From Pseudomonadota bacterium (GTDB lineage: Bacteria > Desulfobacterota > Binatia > Binatales > Binataceae): a stretch of DNA of 64,000 bases. This document shows, piece after piece, positions 53,786-64,000 of the stretch. Made by a program: the position numbers and the translations under genes. The notes beneath the pieces were generated by a model that did not search any database, was not told the origin of the DNA, and was given only the letters and a program-made list of their open reading frames with translations. The stretch is taken from contig JAJPHI010000020.1 of assembly GCA_021325355.1 (NCBI GenBank), positions 1 through 64,000 on the forward strand. The letters are read 5' to 3'. Positions within the stretch are counted from its first letter, which is position 1. Each line of letters opens with the position of its first letter.

Positions 53786-55549
53786 TCAAGTCAAAGAGGC
53801 GGCCTGCGCCAGCACCTCTTCAATCGTCCCGTCAGACGGAATTTCGAGGACGTGATGGCTATGCCACAGCGCGTAGAAGACGAGGCTCCAGGCCGCCTGA
53901 TAATGCCTTTTCAGATCGGCAAAGGCGGTCGCGACCTGCTCGCGGGTGAAGATGGCGCGGACGCCGGGCTGCTGCGCAACCTGCTTTTCGAGGCGCGGCT
54001 GCAGGCTCGCGATCCATTCGCGCACCGGCGGATTGAAGCCTTTTTTTCTCACATAAGGCTCGGCGGCCGGCAGATTCGCCGCGACCCAATCGCGCAGAAG
54101 GCGCTTAGACATGCGCATAGTCGCCTTGAAGCGATCAGGCAGGGGGAAGGCGAAGTTCGCGACGACCGGGTCGAGGAACGGCGTGCGACCTTCGATCCCG
54201 TGGGCCATCAGGCAGCGATCGACCTTGATTAGCAGATCGTTAGGCAGCCATTCAGCGCAATCGACCGCCTGCAACTGCCGAATAAAGGTGTCATGGGTGC
54301 GGGCGGCCTGCCGCTCGACGCGCGCGAGGCCGTCGCGCCATGCCGTGAACATCCCGTTCATGCCCTTGAGGCCGTCGAACTCGCCGCGCGATCGCGCATG
54401 GCGCTTGAACAACCGGCGGCGCGCACGATAATACCGACTGTAACCACAGAACATCTCGTCGCCGCCTTCGCCGGTCAGCACCACCTTGACGTCATTGCTG
54501 GCGGCAGCCGCCAGCGCATAAGTGGGCAGGGCAGCCGGATCGGTAGTGGGATCGTCGAGGGCTGCGGCGACGCGCGGCGCCAGACGCAAAAAATCTTTCG
54601 CGGTGATTTCGATCAGTCGATGCCTCGCGCCGACGGCCTCGGCCACCCGCCGGGCAACGGCGCTTTCGTCGGCCGCCGCCGTCCCGGGGAATCCCGCCGT
54701 GAAGGCCATCAGCGGCTGCCCCGTCAGACGCGTGATCAGAGCCGCCAGCGCCGACGAATCGATACCGCTCGACAAAAACAATCCATATGGCACGTCCGAC
54801 CGCAGATGGTGCGAGACCGTATCGTTCAGTACCTCGTCGAGCCGGCTGACACCTTCCGCATAGTCAGCCGTCTGCGGCGCACCGTCGTTGAGCGCGATCT
54901 GCCGACGACGCTCGCGGACATGGCCGTCGGTCAGCACCAGCGTCTCGCCCGGGAGCACGCGGCGGATATCGGCAAAAATCGTTTCCGCACCGGTAGTGAA
55001 CTTCAGTTGAAATAACTCCGCGGCCGCCGGATGACGCAGCGTGCGCGAGGCAAGACCGGCGGCGATCAGCGCCTGAGGTTCCGAGGCGAAGGCGAAGCAT
55101 TCGGGTCGCTCGACATAGTAGAGCTGCTTTATCCCGAAGGGGTCGCGCGCAAGGATGAGGCGGCCCGACGCGGAATCATAGATTGCTAGCGCATACATCC
55201 CGCGCAGCGCGTCGGCGAACCCGATACCGTCGCGCCGATAGACGTAGAGCGGGGGCTCGCAATCGGAGCGAGTGGCGAACCGCACGCCCTTCAGCTCGAT
55301 GCGCAGTTCGGGATCGTTGTAGATCTCACCGTTGGCGACCAGCACCGCGCCCTGATCGTCGTAGAGCGGCTGGTCACCGGTCTCGAGGTCGATAATGGCG
55401 AGGCGCGTGTTAGCCAGCGCCGCGGTATCAGCAACGTATTCGCCATGGCCGTCGGGTCCGCGATGGGCCAGGGCTCTGACCAACGCGTCGAGGATGCGCG
55501 GATCGGGGCGGCGCCCGTCCCGCATCATGATTCCCGCAATCCCGCACAT
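53786..55549 (-). CDS. asnB: Glutamine-hydrolysing asparagine synthase
   Basis: The 587-residue enzyme starts as MCGIAGI, so after Met removal Cys2 is the glutaminase nucleophile; the longer frame to 55582 would hide it and is rejected. RGPDGHGE follows in the glutaminase half. The synthetase half has the PPi-loop FLSSGIDSS. Such enzymes make asparagine or, in envelope loci, amidate sugars or peptides. The ArnT-like gene follows by 19 bp. The full glutaminase domain argues against a lasso cyclase. Confidence 0.9.
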   Translation of the reverse strand: MCGIAGIMMRDGRRPDPRILDALVRALAHRGPDGHGEYVADTAALANTRLAIIDLETGDQPLYDDQGAVLVANGEIYNDPELRIELKGVRFATRSDCEPPLYVYRRDGIGFADALRGMYALAIYDSASGRLILARDPFGIKQLYYVERPECFAFASEPQALIAAGLASRTLRHPAAAELFQLKFTTGAETIFADIRRVLPGETLVLTDGHVRERRRQIALNDGAPQTADYAEGVSRLDEVLNDTVSHHLRSDVPYGLFLSSGIDSSALAALITRLTGQPLMAFTAGFPGTAAADESAVARRVAEAVGARHRLIEITAKDFLRLAPRVAAALDDPTTDPAALPTYALAAAASNDVKVVLTGEGGDEMFCGYSRYYRARRRLFKRHARSRGEFDGLKGMNGMFTAWRDGLARVERQAARTHDTFIRQLQAVDCAEWLPNDLLIKVDRCLMAHGIEGRTPFLDPVVANFAFPLPDRFKATMRMSKRLLRDWVAANLPAAEPYVRKKGFNPPVREWIASLQPRLEKQVAQQPGVRAIFTREQVATAFADLKRHYQAAWSLVFYALWHSHHVLEIPSDGTIEEVLAQAASLT

Positions 55550-55603
55550 CAGGTTGTCAGGCGCAGTGGGCGAGACCGACAACCGCGGCAGCGCGGCTCG
55601 CGG

Positions 55604-56881
55604 TCAAGCGGCCTGGGGCAGACCCAACTGCGCGATCGCGTTGCCGCCAAACATCCGCGCGAGCAGGGGTTCGTCGACATGCGCCTGCGCCATCTTTTCG
55701 ATCGCGTCGTTGGCGCTGGTGGTGTCCTGATGCGGGTAACGCGACCCCCAGATGACCTTCTCGGCGAAGTCGTGCGGCAGCTTCTGGATCAGGCGCTCCT
55801 CGGCGTCGAACCCGAGCATCACGTTGCCGTGTTTCCACATCTCCTCGGGTTCGGTGCTGACGGGATAGTAGTTCAGCAGCGGAATGGTTTTGGTCGAGGC
55901 CTCCATCTTTTCGAGCACCTCTTCCATCCAGGAGGCTTTGCCGTGCGAGACCACGACTTTCATCTTTGGATAGCGCTCCATCACGGCGAAGCCGATCAGG
56001 GTCGCGGCGACGAACATGTGGTTGTCGAGCCAATGGGAAATGATCGGGGCAATCGGATGACCCAAGGGCGGGGTGGCGACGAAGGTGAAGCCCTGATCAC
56101 CGCCGCCGCCGGCCGCCGGACCACCGCCGGCATCCATGATTATCGAGCGGCGGTTGAAGCGGTCCTTGACCTTTTCGAAGAACTGCCCGTGCGAGGTCCA
56201 CTCCGGGTTCCAGAGACCTGAGGCGGAATGCACCGCCGCCGGCACGCCGAGACTTTCGAGCTCGGCCCATAGCGGCTCATAGAAAGGATGGGTGAAGTAG
56301 TGGCCCTCGAGAAACATCGGGCGGATGAACGCGGCGCGGAAGCAGCGGATCCGGGCGATCCGACGCAACTCCTCGACCGTGTAATCCATGTTCTGCAGCG
56401 GCAGCATCGCCGCGGCGAACAGGCGCGTCGGCGCGACGGCACAGAAACTCGCGATCCAATCGTTGTAGGCCCGCGCGAGCGCGTAAGCGACGTCAGGATC
56501 CTCCACCAGATGGAAACCTTCGGCGAACCAGGTGGGATAAAGGAGCGCCTGATCGACGCCCATCGCGTCCATGTCCTTGAGCCGCGCGGCCGGGTCACTG
56601 GCGCCGGGATTGATCGGATGCCGCTGATGGGGATCGAGGCCGCCGACATGGTCCCAGCTCATCCCCGGCCGCCAGATGGCGTGGCGCGGAATATTTGAAT
56701 TCGAGCGATCCCGAAAGACCTTGCCGTTAACCTTGAGGTAGGAGCCGTGCCTGCCTTCTTCCCGCCAGAGCGCGTGCTTGCCCAGCACGCGATATTCGGG
56801 GTCAAGGTATTTGCTCCACAACTCCGGCGGCTCGACGATATGCGAATCGGCGTCAACTACCGTAAAACGTTTGTTCAGCAT
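55604..56881 (-). CDS. Amidohydrolase (Amidohydro_2, ACMSD-like), copy A
   Basis: The 425-residue protein opens with VVDADSHIVEPPELW, a variant of the N-terminal metal motif with one His only. It has YPTWFAEGFHLVEDPDVA and a late VIWGSRYPHQDTT that stands for the catalytic GSD region. It is one of three paralogues on this strand, each 416-475 residues. Related proteins are common in degraders of aromatic and terpenoid compounds, but no substrate is known. It lies 45 bp after copy B. Confidence 0.82.
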   Translation of the reverse strand: MLNKRFTVVDADSHIVEPPELWSKYLDPEYRVLGKHALWREEGRHGSYLKVNGKVFRDRSNSNIPRHAIWRPGMSWDHVGGLDPHQRHPINPGASDPAARLKDMDAMGVDQALLYPTWFAEGFHLVEDPDVAYALARAYNDWIASFCAVAPTRLFAAAMLPLQNMDYTVEELRRIARIRCFRAAFIRPMFLEGHYFTHPFYEPLWAELESLGVPAAVHSASGLWNPEWTSHGQFFEKVKDRFNRRSIIMDAGGGPAAGGGGDQGFTFVATPPLGHPIAPIISHWLDNHMFVAATLIGFAVMERYPKMKVVVSHGKASWMEEVLEKMEASTKTIPLLNYYPVSTEPEEMWKHGNVMLGFDAEERLIQKLPHDFAEKVIWGSRYPHQDTTSANDAIEKMAQAHVDEPLLARMFGGNAIAQLGLPQAA

Positions 56882-56926
56882 AATGGCCTGAGCTTCCGCG
56901 CAGCGACGGTTTTCATAGCGGCGGGC

Positions 56927-58354
56927 CTACTTGGGCGAATTGCCGATTCCGCTATGGAACGAACTGCGCCACGGCAGCAGCGATGCTTCGGGTTTGAGCG
57001 CGCGCTTGATCTCGTCTTCGGTCGGCCACCAGTCCGGACGCTCAATCTCCGTGACGCGATCGCGGATAAAGGTCCGCGGCTCGTCGATGCGATAGAGCTT
57101 GCGGGCGTTGCCGCCGAGGAACTGCGCCTGGTACTTCTCCGGCAGCTCGCACTTGCGCATCGTTTCGAGCGCCCGCCAGGCATCGTCGCCGTCGTGATGG
57201 TACACGTCGGACGACCACGCGAGGATATGCTCGTAGAATTCGGGCAGGCGCGATGGCGGCGCCTCGTCGCCTTCGAAGCCGGTCACGCAGTGCTCGAAGA
57301 AATACTCGCTCGGCAGACGCTTGAGCGGCGGCAGTTGCCGCTCGTTACGATACAGTCGATAGAACTTGTCGCACTCGTCGAGCACGAAGCTGAGCCAGGT
57401 TGAAGAGGCCTCGAAGACCGCGGCGCGCAGCTTCGGGTAGCGCTCGAAAAAGCCCGTCATCAGCACCATCACGACCCACAGTGAAGCCTCAGCCTGAAAG
57501 TCCTGGACGTTGACCAGGAAGGAGTGCGGCAGGCCAGCCGTGGATGCCGCCAGGGCGATAAGCTCGGCGCCGGAATGCTGCTCGGTGTAGCCGGGCGGCT
57601 TGTTCGAGCCGAAGGCCGGGAACGGATGCATCCCGTAGACCATCCCGGTCTCTTCCATCGCCTTCCAGACCCTTTCGTATTTCGGCTGGATCGGGTAATT
57701 GCCCATCGCGTCGATCGGGCGCACCAGGCCGACGCGGCAGCCTTTTGCGGCAACGCGATAAATCTCCTGCTCGGCGAACAGGGGATTGATCATCGGCAGC
57801 ATCGCGGCAAAGTACAGACGCTCGGGATTGGCCTGGCAGTATTCGTAGGCCCAGTCGTTGTAGGCCTTGCACATCGCCTTGGTGCCGACCGCGTTCAACA
57901 GCCAAGGATAGGTGTCGATGTCGGTGGGGATGATCATCACCTGGTCAATCCCCTGGACATCCATGTCCTTGAGCCGCGGCTCGGGCAGGTAGGAGCCCTT
58001 ATGGTCGAGGTAATCGGCCTGCTCGGCGGTGAGCGCCGTCGCCGGATTCAGATTGCGAACGTTGAGCGCGCGCTGGATATTGTGCTTGATGCCGGGTCCG
58101 GCAAGCGACAGCACGTTGACCATTCCCGGCGAGCCGTGGATGCGCTGCGAGCCGATTCCGGAGCCGACCTTGCCGTTAACGATAAGCTGTTTGGTCTCGG
58201 CATCGAACCAGATCGTGTCGCGCAGGGCTTCGAGTTCCTCTCTGGTCAGCCAGTCCTTGGCCCGTTCCCACAACCACGGCGGCTCGGTAACGTGAGCGTC
58301 GCAATCGAAGGTGGGAAAATTCTTGCTCATCGGCTCGAAGCGCTGTATCGGCAT
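56927..58354 (-). CDS. Amidohydrolase (Amidohydro_2, ACMSD-like), copy B
   Basis: The 475-residue protein has FDCDAHVTEPPWLWERAKDW at the start, MDVQGIDQVMIIPT and a late LAWSSDVYHHDGDD where most relatives have GSD. The start is ATG 58354, with GGGAGG seven bases upstream. Length is longer than copies A and C. It is 53 bp downstream of a SIMPL-domain gene and 45 bp before copy A, so co-transcription is likely. Confidence 0.82.
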   Translation of the reverse strand: MPIQRFEPMSKNFPTFDCDAHVTEPPWLWERAKDWLTREELEALRDTIWFDAETKQLIVNGKVGSGIGSQRIHGSPGMVNVLSLAGPGIKHNIQRALNVRNLNPATALTAEQADYLDHKGSYLPEPRLKDMDVQGIDQVMIIPTDIDTYPWLLNAVGTKAMCKAYNDWAYEYCQANPERLYFAAMLPMINPLFAEQEIYRVAAKGCRVGLVRPIDAMGNYPIQPKYERVWKAMEETGMVYGMHPFPAFGSNKPPGYTEQHSGAELIALAASTAGLPHSFLVNVQDFQAEASLWVVMVLMTGFFERYPKLRAAVFEASSTWLSFVLDECDKFYRLYRNERQLPPLKRLPSEYFFEHCVTGFEGDEAPPSRLPEFYEHILAWSSDVYHHDGDDAWRALETMRKCELPEKYQAQFLGGNARKLYRIDEPRTFIRDRVTEIERPDWWPTEDEIKRALKPEASLLPWRSSFHSGIGNSPK

Positions 58355-58407
58355 CGCTGTCCTCCCGAACTTGGCAGGGCTTGCTAGATAATAGCTGATT
58401 TTAACCT

Positions 58408-59157
58408 TCAGCGATCAAGAAGATAGTAATCGATCGTCGAGACGATGCGCACCTTCTTCTCGATTGACGACTGGTCGTCGGGCCCTTCTTGACCGGCGAC
58501 CGAATCGCGACCGCTAATCACGAAGACGCCCTGGCTCGCCTGGCGAATCGGGCCGAGGCGGCTATGCGAATCGGCGGCGAACTGCTCGGCGACGGCGCGC
58601 GCACTGCGGGTGGCGTCGGCCAGCATCGCCGGGCGAATATCGTTGAGGTTGGTGTAGAAATACTGCGGCGCCTGGGGATAGTTTTCGCCCAGCACGACGC
58701 CCTGGCTCACCAGGACGCCGCTCTGCTGGCTGGCCTTGCTGACCTGGTCAACCTTGGTCGAGCGCAACTTGATCGCGCCTTTGACGACGTAGCGCGCCCC
58801 CGGATTGACGTCGCGGCTCTGAAAGGAATTCGCGAGCGCATCGGTCACCGTGGTCGGCTGCGTTTCGATCTCCTGATCGGCGAAGCCGCGCGCGTGCGCG
58901 AAATCGAGAATCAGCTTCTGCGCGCGCTCGGCGGCGCTGTTGGCGTCGGCCAACTGGGCGCCGGTGGCGGTGTAACTGATGGTCCAGACGGCGAGATTTG
59001 CCTTCACCTCGCGCTCCGCCAGCCCTTTGACGGTGACGTAACGTTCGGCGCGCCGCGCGGTGGCGAAGCCATTGCCGACGAACCATCCGCCGAGCGCGAC
59101 ACCGGCGCCGATCAAAACTCCGAGAACGACGGCGCTCGAAGGCGAGAAACGGTCCAT
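58408..59157 (-). CDS. SIMPL-domain (DUF541) membrane-anchored protein
   Basis: The 249-residue protein has one N-terminal hydrophobic segment (VVLGVLIGAGVALGGWFVGNG), an uncleaved anchor or signal. The periplasmic part matches SIMPL/DUF541: YVTVKGLAEREVKANLAVWTI, then QEIETQPTTVTD and FYTNLNDIRPAMLADATRSARAVAEQFA. Family members form ring-like oligomers and are linked to stress resistance. ATG 59157 is chosen because the upstream frame is not hydrophobic. Confidence 0.85.
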   Translation of the reverse strand: MDRFSPSSAVVLGVLIGAGVALGGWFVGNGFATARRAERYVTVKGLAEREVKANLAVWTISYTATGAQLADANSAAERAQKLILDFAHARGFADQEIETQPTTVTDALANSFQSRDVNPGARYVVKGAIKLRSTKVDQVSKASQQSGVLVSQGVVLGENYPQAPQYFYTNLNDIRPAMLADATRSARAVAEQFAADSHSRLGPIRQASQGVFVISGRDSVAGQEGPDDQSSIEKKVRIVSTIDYYLLDR

Positions 59158-59180
59158 GCTCGCGCGCGACTCCGGGCCGC

Positions 59181-60185
59181 TCAGATGGTCTCCAGCCACA
59201 CCTTGGGCATCGTCACCGCGCCGTGCCGCTCGAAGATGGCGTCGATTTCCTTCATGTCGGCTTCGCTGATCGTCCAGCCGAGTGCGCCGACATTGTCATC
59301 CACTTCCTTGGGGTTGCGACAGCCGACCAGGGCCGTGCTGACCACCGGGTTCGAGGTCGTCCAGCGCAGCGCGAACTGCGGCAAGGTCTTGCCATAGCGC
59401 GCGGCGATCTTCTTGAGGTCCTCGACCGCGCGCAGGTTTTTCAGATAGTGCTCGGAATCGAACAGGTGCTGAAAGAGATTGAGATTGCCGAGGCGGCCGC
59501 GGCTCGCGCGCCAATCGCCCTTGCCGAAGTCCATCTCCTCGGTGAACGTGCCGGTCAGCATCCCGTAGGCGAGCGAGCCGTAGGCCATCACGCCGATCTT
59601 CTGCTCGGCGCAATAGGGAAAGATCTCGGTCGCCATCCGGCGGTCGAACATGTTCCAGCAGTATTGGACGACATCGACGCGACGAACCGCCATGCAGGCC
59701 TTGATCTCCTCGAGCTTAAAGTTCGAGAGGCCGACCGCGCGGACCTTGCCCTGCTTCACGAGGTCGTCGAGCGCGCGCATCGGCTCCTCGAACGGCAGCG
59801 AGCGGTCGGGCCAGTGGATCAGGTAGACATCGACGTAGTCGGTATTGAGCGCCTTGAGGCTCTTCTCGATCGATTCCATCACGCGTTTGCGGCTGGAATC
59901 GCGGAAGTTGCGATCCTTGGCTTCGGGATAACCGACGCCGAACTTGGTGGTGATCACCGCTTCCTTGCGCCGCGCGCCGAGGGCCTTGGCCAAAGAGGTT
60001 TCCGACGCGCCGAAACCGTACGCTTCAGCGGTGTCATAGCTGTTCACGCCGAGGTCGAGGGCGCGATTGACGGCCTTGATAAACTCGGCCTCCTCGATAC
60101 TGCCGTAGCCGCCCCCAATCTCCCAGCAGCCGAAGCCGATGAGCGAAATCTGCACGCCGGTGCTTCCGAACGGTCGATATTCCAC
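59181..60185 (-). CDS. Aldo/keto reductase
   Basis: The 334-residue NADPH-dependent reductase has the catalytic set Asp-Tyr-Lys-His: NSYDTAEAYGFGASE with Asp and Tyr, VITTKFG with Lys and VYLIHWPDRS with His. The NADPH-binding region is near ALVGCRNPKEVDDN. GTG 60185 is the start, with AGGAGG five bases upstream. It probably reduces a carbonyl made by the amidohydrolase cluster around it; the substrate is unknown. Confidence 0.9.
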   Translation of the reverse strand: MEYRPFGSTGVQISLIGFGCWEIGGGYGSIEEAEFIKAVNRALDLGVNSYDTAEAYGFGASETSLAKALGARRKEAVITTKFGVGYPEAKDRNFRDSSRKRVMESIEKSLKALNTDYVDVYLIHWPDRSLPFEEPMRALDDLVKQGKVRAVGLSNFKLEEIKACMAVRRVDVVQYCWNMFDRRMATEIFPYCAEQKIGVMAYGSLAYGMLTGTFTEEMDFGKGDWRASRGRLGNLNLFQHLFDSEHYLKNLRAVEDLKKIAARYGKTLPQFALRWTTSNPVVSTALVGCRNPKEVDDNVGALGWTISEADMKEIDAIFERHGAVTMPKVWLETI

Positions 60186-60277
60186 GATGCCCTCCTGATA
60201 CGATCCTGTGCGCTCGCCCGATTTCTAGTGCTAATCGCAGGTCACGGCAAATTGCCCGGCTCGACGGAAGCCACGGC

Positions 60278-61528
60278 CTAATGCAGAACCGCCTGCGCCT
60301 CGCGGCGTCGCGCGAGCAGCTTCGCGCGATCGAACCGGAAGAGCTTCAGCATGTTCTCGCCGAGGATCTTCGCCCGCGATTCCTCCTTCAGATGGCCCAT
60401 CTGACGCTCGATAGCCTCGGTCGAATGCGGCCAGGTTCCTTCCGCGTGCGGATAGTCATTGGCCCACAGGAAATTATCGACCAGGTTGAACGGCTCGGCC
60501 TGCATCAGGCCCGCCCGATCCTCCTGGAACGACGCCGCGCCGTGCTGGCGGAAATACTCGCTGGGCAGTTGCTTCAGCTTCGGATAAGCCCACAGGTGAT
60601 GCTTCCGGTAGGCTTCGTCCATCGCGTCGAGCGCCCACGGCACCCAGCCAATCCCGCACTCGATAAGGGCGAAGCGGAGCTTCGGAAAACGCTCGAAGAC
60701 GCCCGAGGCGCAGAGGCACGACATCGGTTCGATGACGGTCGTGCAGGCGTGGGTCACATAGTTGATCACCGCGCCGCCTTCCTTGCGCGCCGTGCGCGGA
60801 TCCATGCCGGTCGAAATATGGAAAGTGATCGGCAGGTCGACGTCCTGGATTACCGCCCACATCGGATCGTAAATGTTCAGATTGTAATTGGGATGGCGCG
60901 CGTCGGGTGCGCCCCAAATCGGCTTCGACGGCAGCATCAGGCCGCGAAACCCGAGCTTCGCAACGCGCTTGATTTCCGCGATCGCGACGTTGACGTCGGC
61001 GGTGACGATCGCGGCCATCGGCGACATGAAATCGTTATAGGGACCGAAGGTTTCCCACGCCCAGTCGTTCCACACCCGGGTCTGCGCGGCGGCGAACTCG
61101 ACATCCTGCGTCGCCCACATCGAGAGCCCCTTGTTCGGAAACAGAATCTCGGCGTCGATACCGTCCCGGCGATGGTCGCGGATGCGATCCTCGGGGGTGC
61201 GACCGGCGTCCCCGCGCAGCCGGTCCTCGCCGCCTTTGGGCGCATCCTGGATATTGCGCGCGCGCATCCGCGATTTCTGATAGCCCTCGACCACCATCCA
61301 CTTCTCGCCCTTCTCATCGACTTCGACGTGCGGCAGGCGCGGCTGAAACTTCTTATCGATACGCTGCCACCAGAGGCCACCCGGCTCGTTGCAATGGCAG
61401 TCCGCCGAGAGCATCAGATAGCGATTGGGATCGTCGGGATGGGCGGTGCGTTCCCATCCGGCGTGACCCGGGGTCTCCAGACGCCAACGGTTCTTCTCAT
61501 CGACTTCAGCAAGCACAGGCTGCGACAT
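60278..61528 (-). CDS. Amidohydrolase (Amidohydro_2, ACMSD-like), copy C
   Basis: The 416-residue protein has LMLSADCHCNEPGGLW at the start (again a D-x-H-x-x-E-P type motif), DHRRDGIDAEILFPNKGLSMW in the middle and LWANDYPHAEGTWPHS near the end, where NDYPH stands for the GSD region. AAGGAAGAAGCC precedes the ATG. It is the first gene of the minus-strand group and is divergent from the MaoC-like gene, so the two probably share a control region. Confidence 0.83.
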   Translation of the reverse strand: MSQPVLAEVDEKNRWRLETPGHAGWERTAHPDDPNRYLMLSADCHCNEPGGLWWQRIDKKFQPRLPHVEVDEKGEKWMVVEGYQKSRMRARNIQDAPKGGEDRLRGDAGRTPEDRIRDHRRDGIDAEILFPNKGLSMWATQDVEFAAAQTRVWNDWAWETFGPYNDFMSPMAAIVTADVNVAIAEIKRVAKLGFRGLMLPSKPIWGAPDARHPNYNLNIYDPMWAVIQDVDLPITFHISTGMDPRTARKEGGAVINYVTHACTTVIEPMSCLCASGVFERFPKLRFALIECGIGWVPWALDAMDEAYRKHHLWAYPKLKQLPSEYFRQHGAASFQEDRAGLMQAEPFNLVDNFLWANDYPHAEGTWPHSTEAIERQMGHLKEESRAKILGENMLKLFRFDRAKLLARRREAQAVLH

Positions 61529-61706
61529 GGCTTCTTCCTTTCGCGTCTTACGATTTGCGCGCAGTCCGGCAGAGACTCGCGAGTTGCCCCGAGTCTAGAA
61601 CATCTCGCGGCGAAACGGTATTGAGCGCGCGGACAGGAACGATTGCGCTGCAGCGAATTCTTTGCCTAGATGAGGCCATCACCAACGATTTTGCGACAGG
61701 ACGACA

Positions 61707-62843
61707 ATGGCATCGGCGCCGCAACGCTTTTCCGTCATCACCGACAAGAGCCTCGACGAGCTACGCAAGCTGATAAACGTCCCAATCGAGGACTCGCTCG
61801 AGCCGTGGTGTTATGAAGCGAGCCGCGACAATATCCGCCATTGGGCGCATGGAATCGGCGACGATAATCCGCTCTGGTGCGATCCGCAATACGCGGCGCG
61901 CACGCCGTACGGCAAGCTGTTGGCGCCGCCGTCCTTCGTCTTTACGCTGAACCGATCGTTCAGCGGCTACGTCGGCGGGCTGGCCGGGGTCCATGCAATG
62001 TTCGCCGGGATCGACGTCACCTGGCATCACCCGCTGATGCTCGGCGATCAGTTCACCACCAAATGCTGGCTCAAGGATCTGATCGAGCATGAGACGCGCT
62101 TCGCCGGCCGCTCGATCCAGCAGATCTATCGATGCGAGTTCTATCGGCAGGACGGCACGATGGTCGCCGAGGGCGATAGCTGGTGCTTTCGCACGGAGCG
62201 TGACACCGCCCGCGAGCGCGGCACCAAGTACGAGGCGGTCAAGCAGAAGCCGCCGGTCCATTACTCGCGCGACGATCTGGCGAAAATCTTCGACCTCTAT
62301 GCGCGGGAAGAGGTTCGGGGCGCCACACCCCGGTATTTCGAGGACGTCAAGGTCGGCGATCAACTGCCGACGATGGTCAAGGGGCCGATGACCGTCACCG
62401 GCTTCATCGCGTTTGCCCAGGGATGGGGCGGGTTGTATATCCGCGCCAACAAGCTCGCCTGGAAGCAGCTCCAGAAGCATCCCGGGCTCGGCATCGCCAA
62501 CAAGTTCGGCATCCCCGACGTCCCTGAACGCGTGCATTGGGAAGACGACCTGGCGACGCTGGTGGGCACTCCCGCGGCCTATGATTACGGTCCGGAGCGA
62601 TGCTCCTGGATGACCCATCATCTGACGAACTGGATGGGCGATAGCGGTTTTCTGCGCAAAATCGCGGTGAAGATCCGCCGCCACAATCCGGTCGGCGACA
62701 CGATCTATATCAAGGGTGAAGTGACGCGGAAGTTTGCCGAGGCAGGCAACCATTATGTCGAGATCGCGCAACGCGCGGAGCAGCAGGACGGCGAACTTTC
62801 GGTGCTCGCGACGGGCATCGTGCGCCTGCCCAGCCGCGGTTAG
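61707..62843 (+). CDS. MaoC-like/FAS1-type acyl dehydratase, double hot-dog
   Basis: The 378-residue protein has two hot-dog halves. The first has ASRDNIRHWAHGIGDDNPLWCD, the hydratase 2-like motif with D-N-P-x-W, and APPSFVFTLNRSF. The second has YFEDVKVGDQLPTMVKGPMTVTGFIAFAQGWG. Such proteins hydrate enoyl-CoA thioesters in breakdown of fatty, aromatic or steroid acids. It lies 178 bp from the divergent amidohydrolase copy C, hinting at a shared catabolic function. Confidence 0.83.
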   Translation: MASAPQRFSVITDKSLDELRKLINVPIEDSLEPWCYEASRDNIRHWAHGIGDDNPLWCDPQYAARTPYGKLLAPPSFVFTLNRSFSGYVGGLAGVHAMFAGIDVTWHHPLMLGDQFTTKCWLKDLIEHETRFAGRSIQQIYRCEFYRQDGTMVAEGDSWCFRTERDTARERGTKYEAVKQKPPVHYSRDDLAKIFDLYAREEVRGATPRYFEDVKVGDQLPTMVKGPMTVTGFIAFAQGWGGLYIRANKLAWKQLQKHPGLGIANKFGIPDVPERVHWEDDLATLVGTPAAYDYGPERCSWMTHHLTNWMGDSGFLRKIAVKIRRHNPVGDTIYIKGEVTRKFAEAGNHYVEIAQRAEQQDGELSVLATGIVRLPSRG

Positions 62844-63056
62844 CCGTTCGGCATCGCCAAATAGCCGTTCGCTGCCTTTGACTGCTCGAGAAGCGGCGGC
62901 ATGTAGCGGGCGGCCACCGGCCCGCGCGGGCTACGGTCTGGCGTCAAAGAGGCCGGACCGTAGCCCGCATTCCATGTTCAGGCGTGCCGATCCGCGGGCC
63001 GTCGAGTCAGGCGCCGCGAGAGTTTTTTTCTCGCCGATCGGCCGACACGATACGGA

Positions 63057-64000
<944 letters not shown>

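Noticed and set aside
53786-55549. Asparagine synthase as a lasso cyclase belonging to the RiPP locus
   Set aside because: It has an intact N-terminal glutaminase half with Cys2, lies 6 kb away on the other strand and is paired with an ArnT-like gene.
60281-61624. 447-residue plus-strand frame opposite amidohydrolase copy C
   Set aside because: Antisense shadow of a clear family member; composition is Arg/Ala/His-rich with no domain.

Overview
The window is a GC-rich (about 60-65 %), densely coded chromosomal stretch from a Gram-negative bacterium. LptB, an OmpA-type lipoprotein, several lipobox signal peptides and a membrane-anchored cardiolipin synthase-like enzyme show an outer membrane. 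The mix of ACMSD-type amidohydrolases, a Baeyer-Villiger-type monooxygenase, nitronate monooxygenase, MaoC-like hydratase and acyl-CoA enzymes fits an uncultured soil lineage near the old deltaproteobacteria; Candidatus Binatota is my best guess, from gene content only. I see no rRNA, CRISPR array, insertion sequence or phage gene. One tRNA (Gly, GCC) is present.

Layout. 1-3020: end of a beta-helix protein, a zinc-ribbon membrane protein, endonuclease IV and TrpS. 3048-9320 (minus): a seven-gene carrier-protein cluster. In transcription order it holds two exosortase-A-type accessory hydrolases, an acyl-CoA dehydrogenase, a free-standing amino-acid-type adenylation enzyme, two acyl/peptidyl carrier proteins and a sulfotransferase. 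9848-15024: three paralogous secreted glycosidase-like proteins, the last fused to a beta-helix. 15069-25787: mixed genes, including a DUF420 protein, an MgtC-like membrane protein, Hsp20, a CoA-transferase, an orphan S53 propeptide lipoprotein, nitronate monooxygenase, an amidohydrolase, a BVMO-like enzyme and two lipoproteins sharing an unknown domain. 25995-30742: CMD protein, then an overlapping run EngB / GT2 / unknown / SplB-like radical SAM / MurI. 30792-41770: PLD enzyme, propeller protein, DUF482 protein, ClpS-ClpA, NadB, PgsA, tRNA-Gly, BON protein.

43691-47704 is the most interesting region: a candidate RiPP locus. A 54-residue peptide with two cysteines and a C-terminal serine is followed by an S26-like peptidase, an HPr-kinase-like P-loop protein, a PqqD-like protein and a radical SAM/SPASM enzyme. 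Every stop overlaps the next start (GTGA or ATGA). A nucleotidyltransferase-fold gene lies just upstream. The set resembles lasso-peptide tailoring genes (kinase, nucleotidyltransferase) joined to a radical SAM maturase, without a lasso cyclase.

47843-52114: CPA2 antiporter with a C-terminal stress domain, a nucleoside deoxyribosyltransferase-like protein, LptB and ClpP. 52150-61528 (minus): ArnT-like glycosyltransferase, AsnB, three amidohydrolases, a SIMPL protein and an aldo/keto reductase. A MaoC-type hydratase is divergent from these, and the 3' part of katG closes the window.
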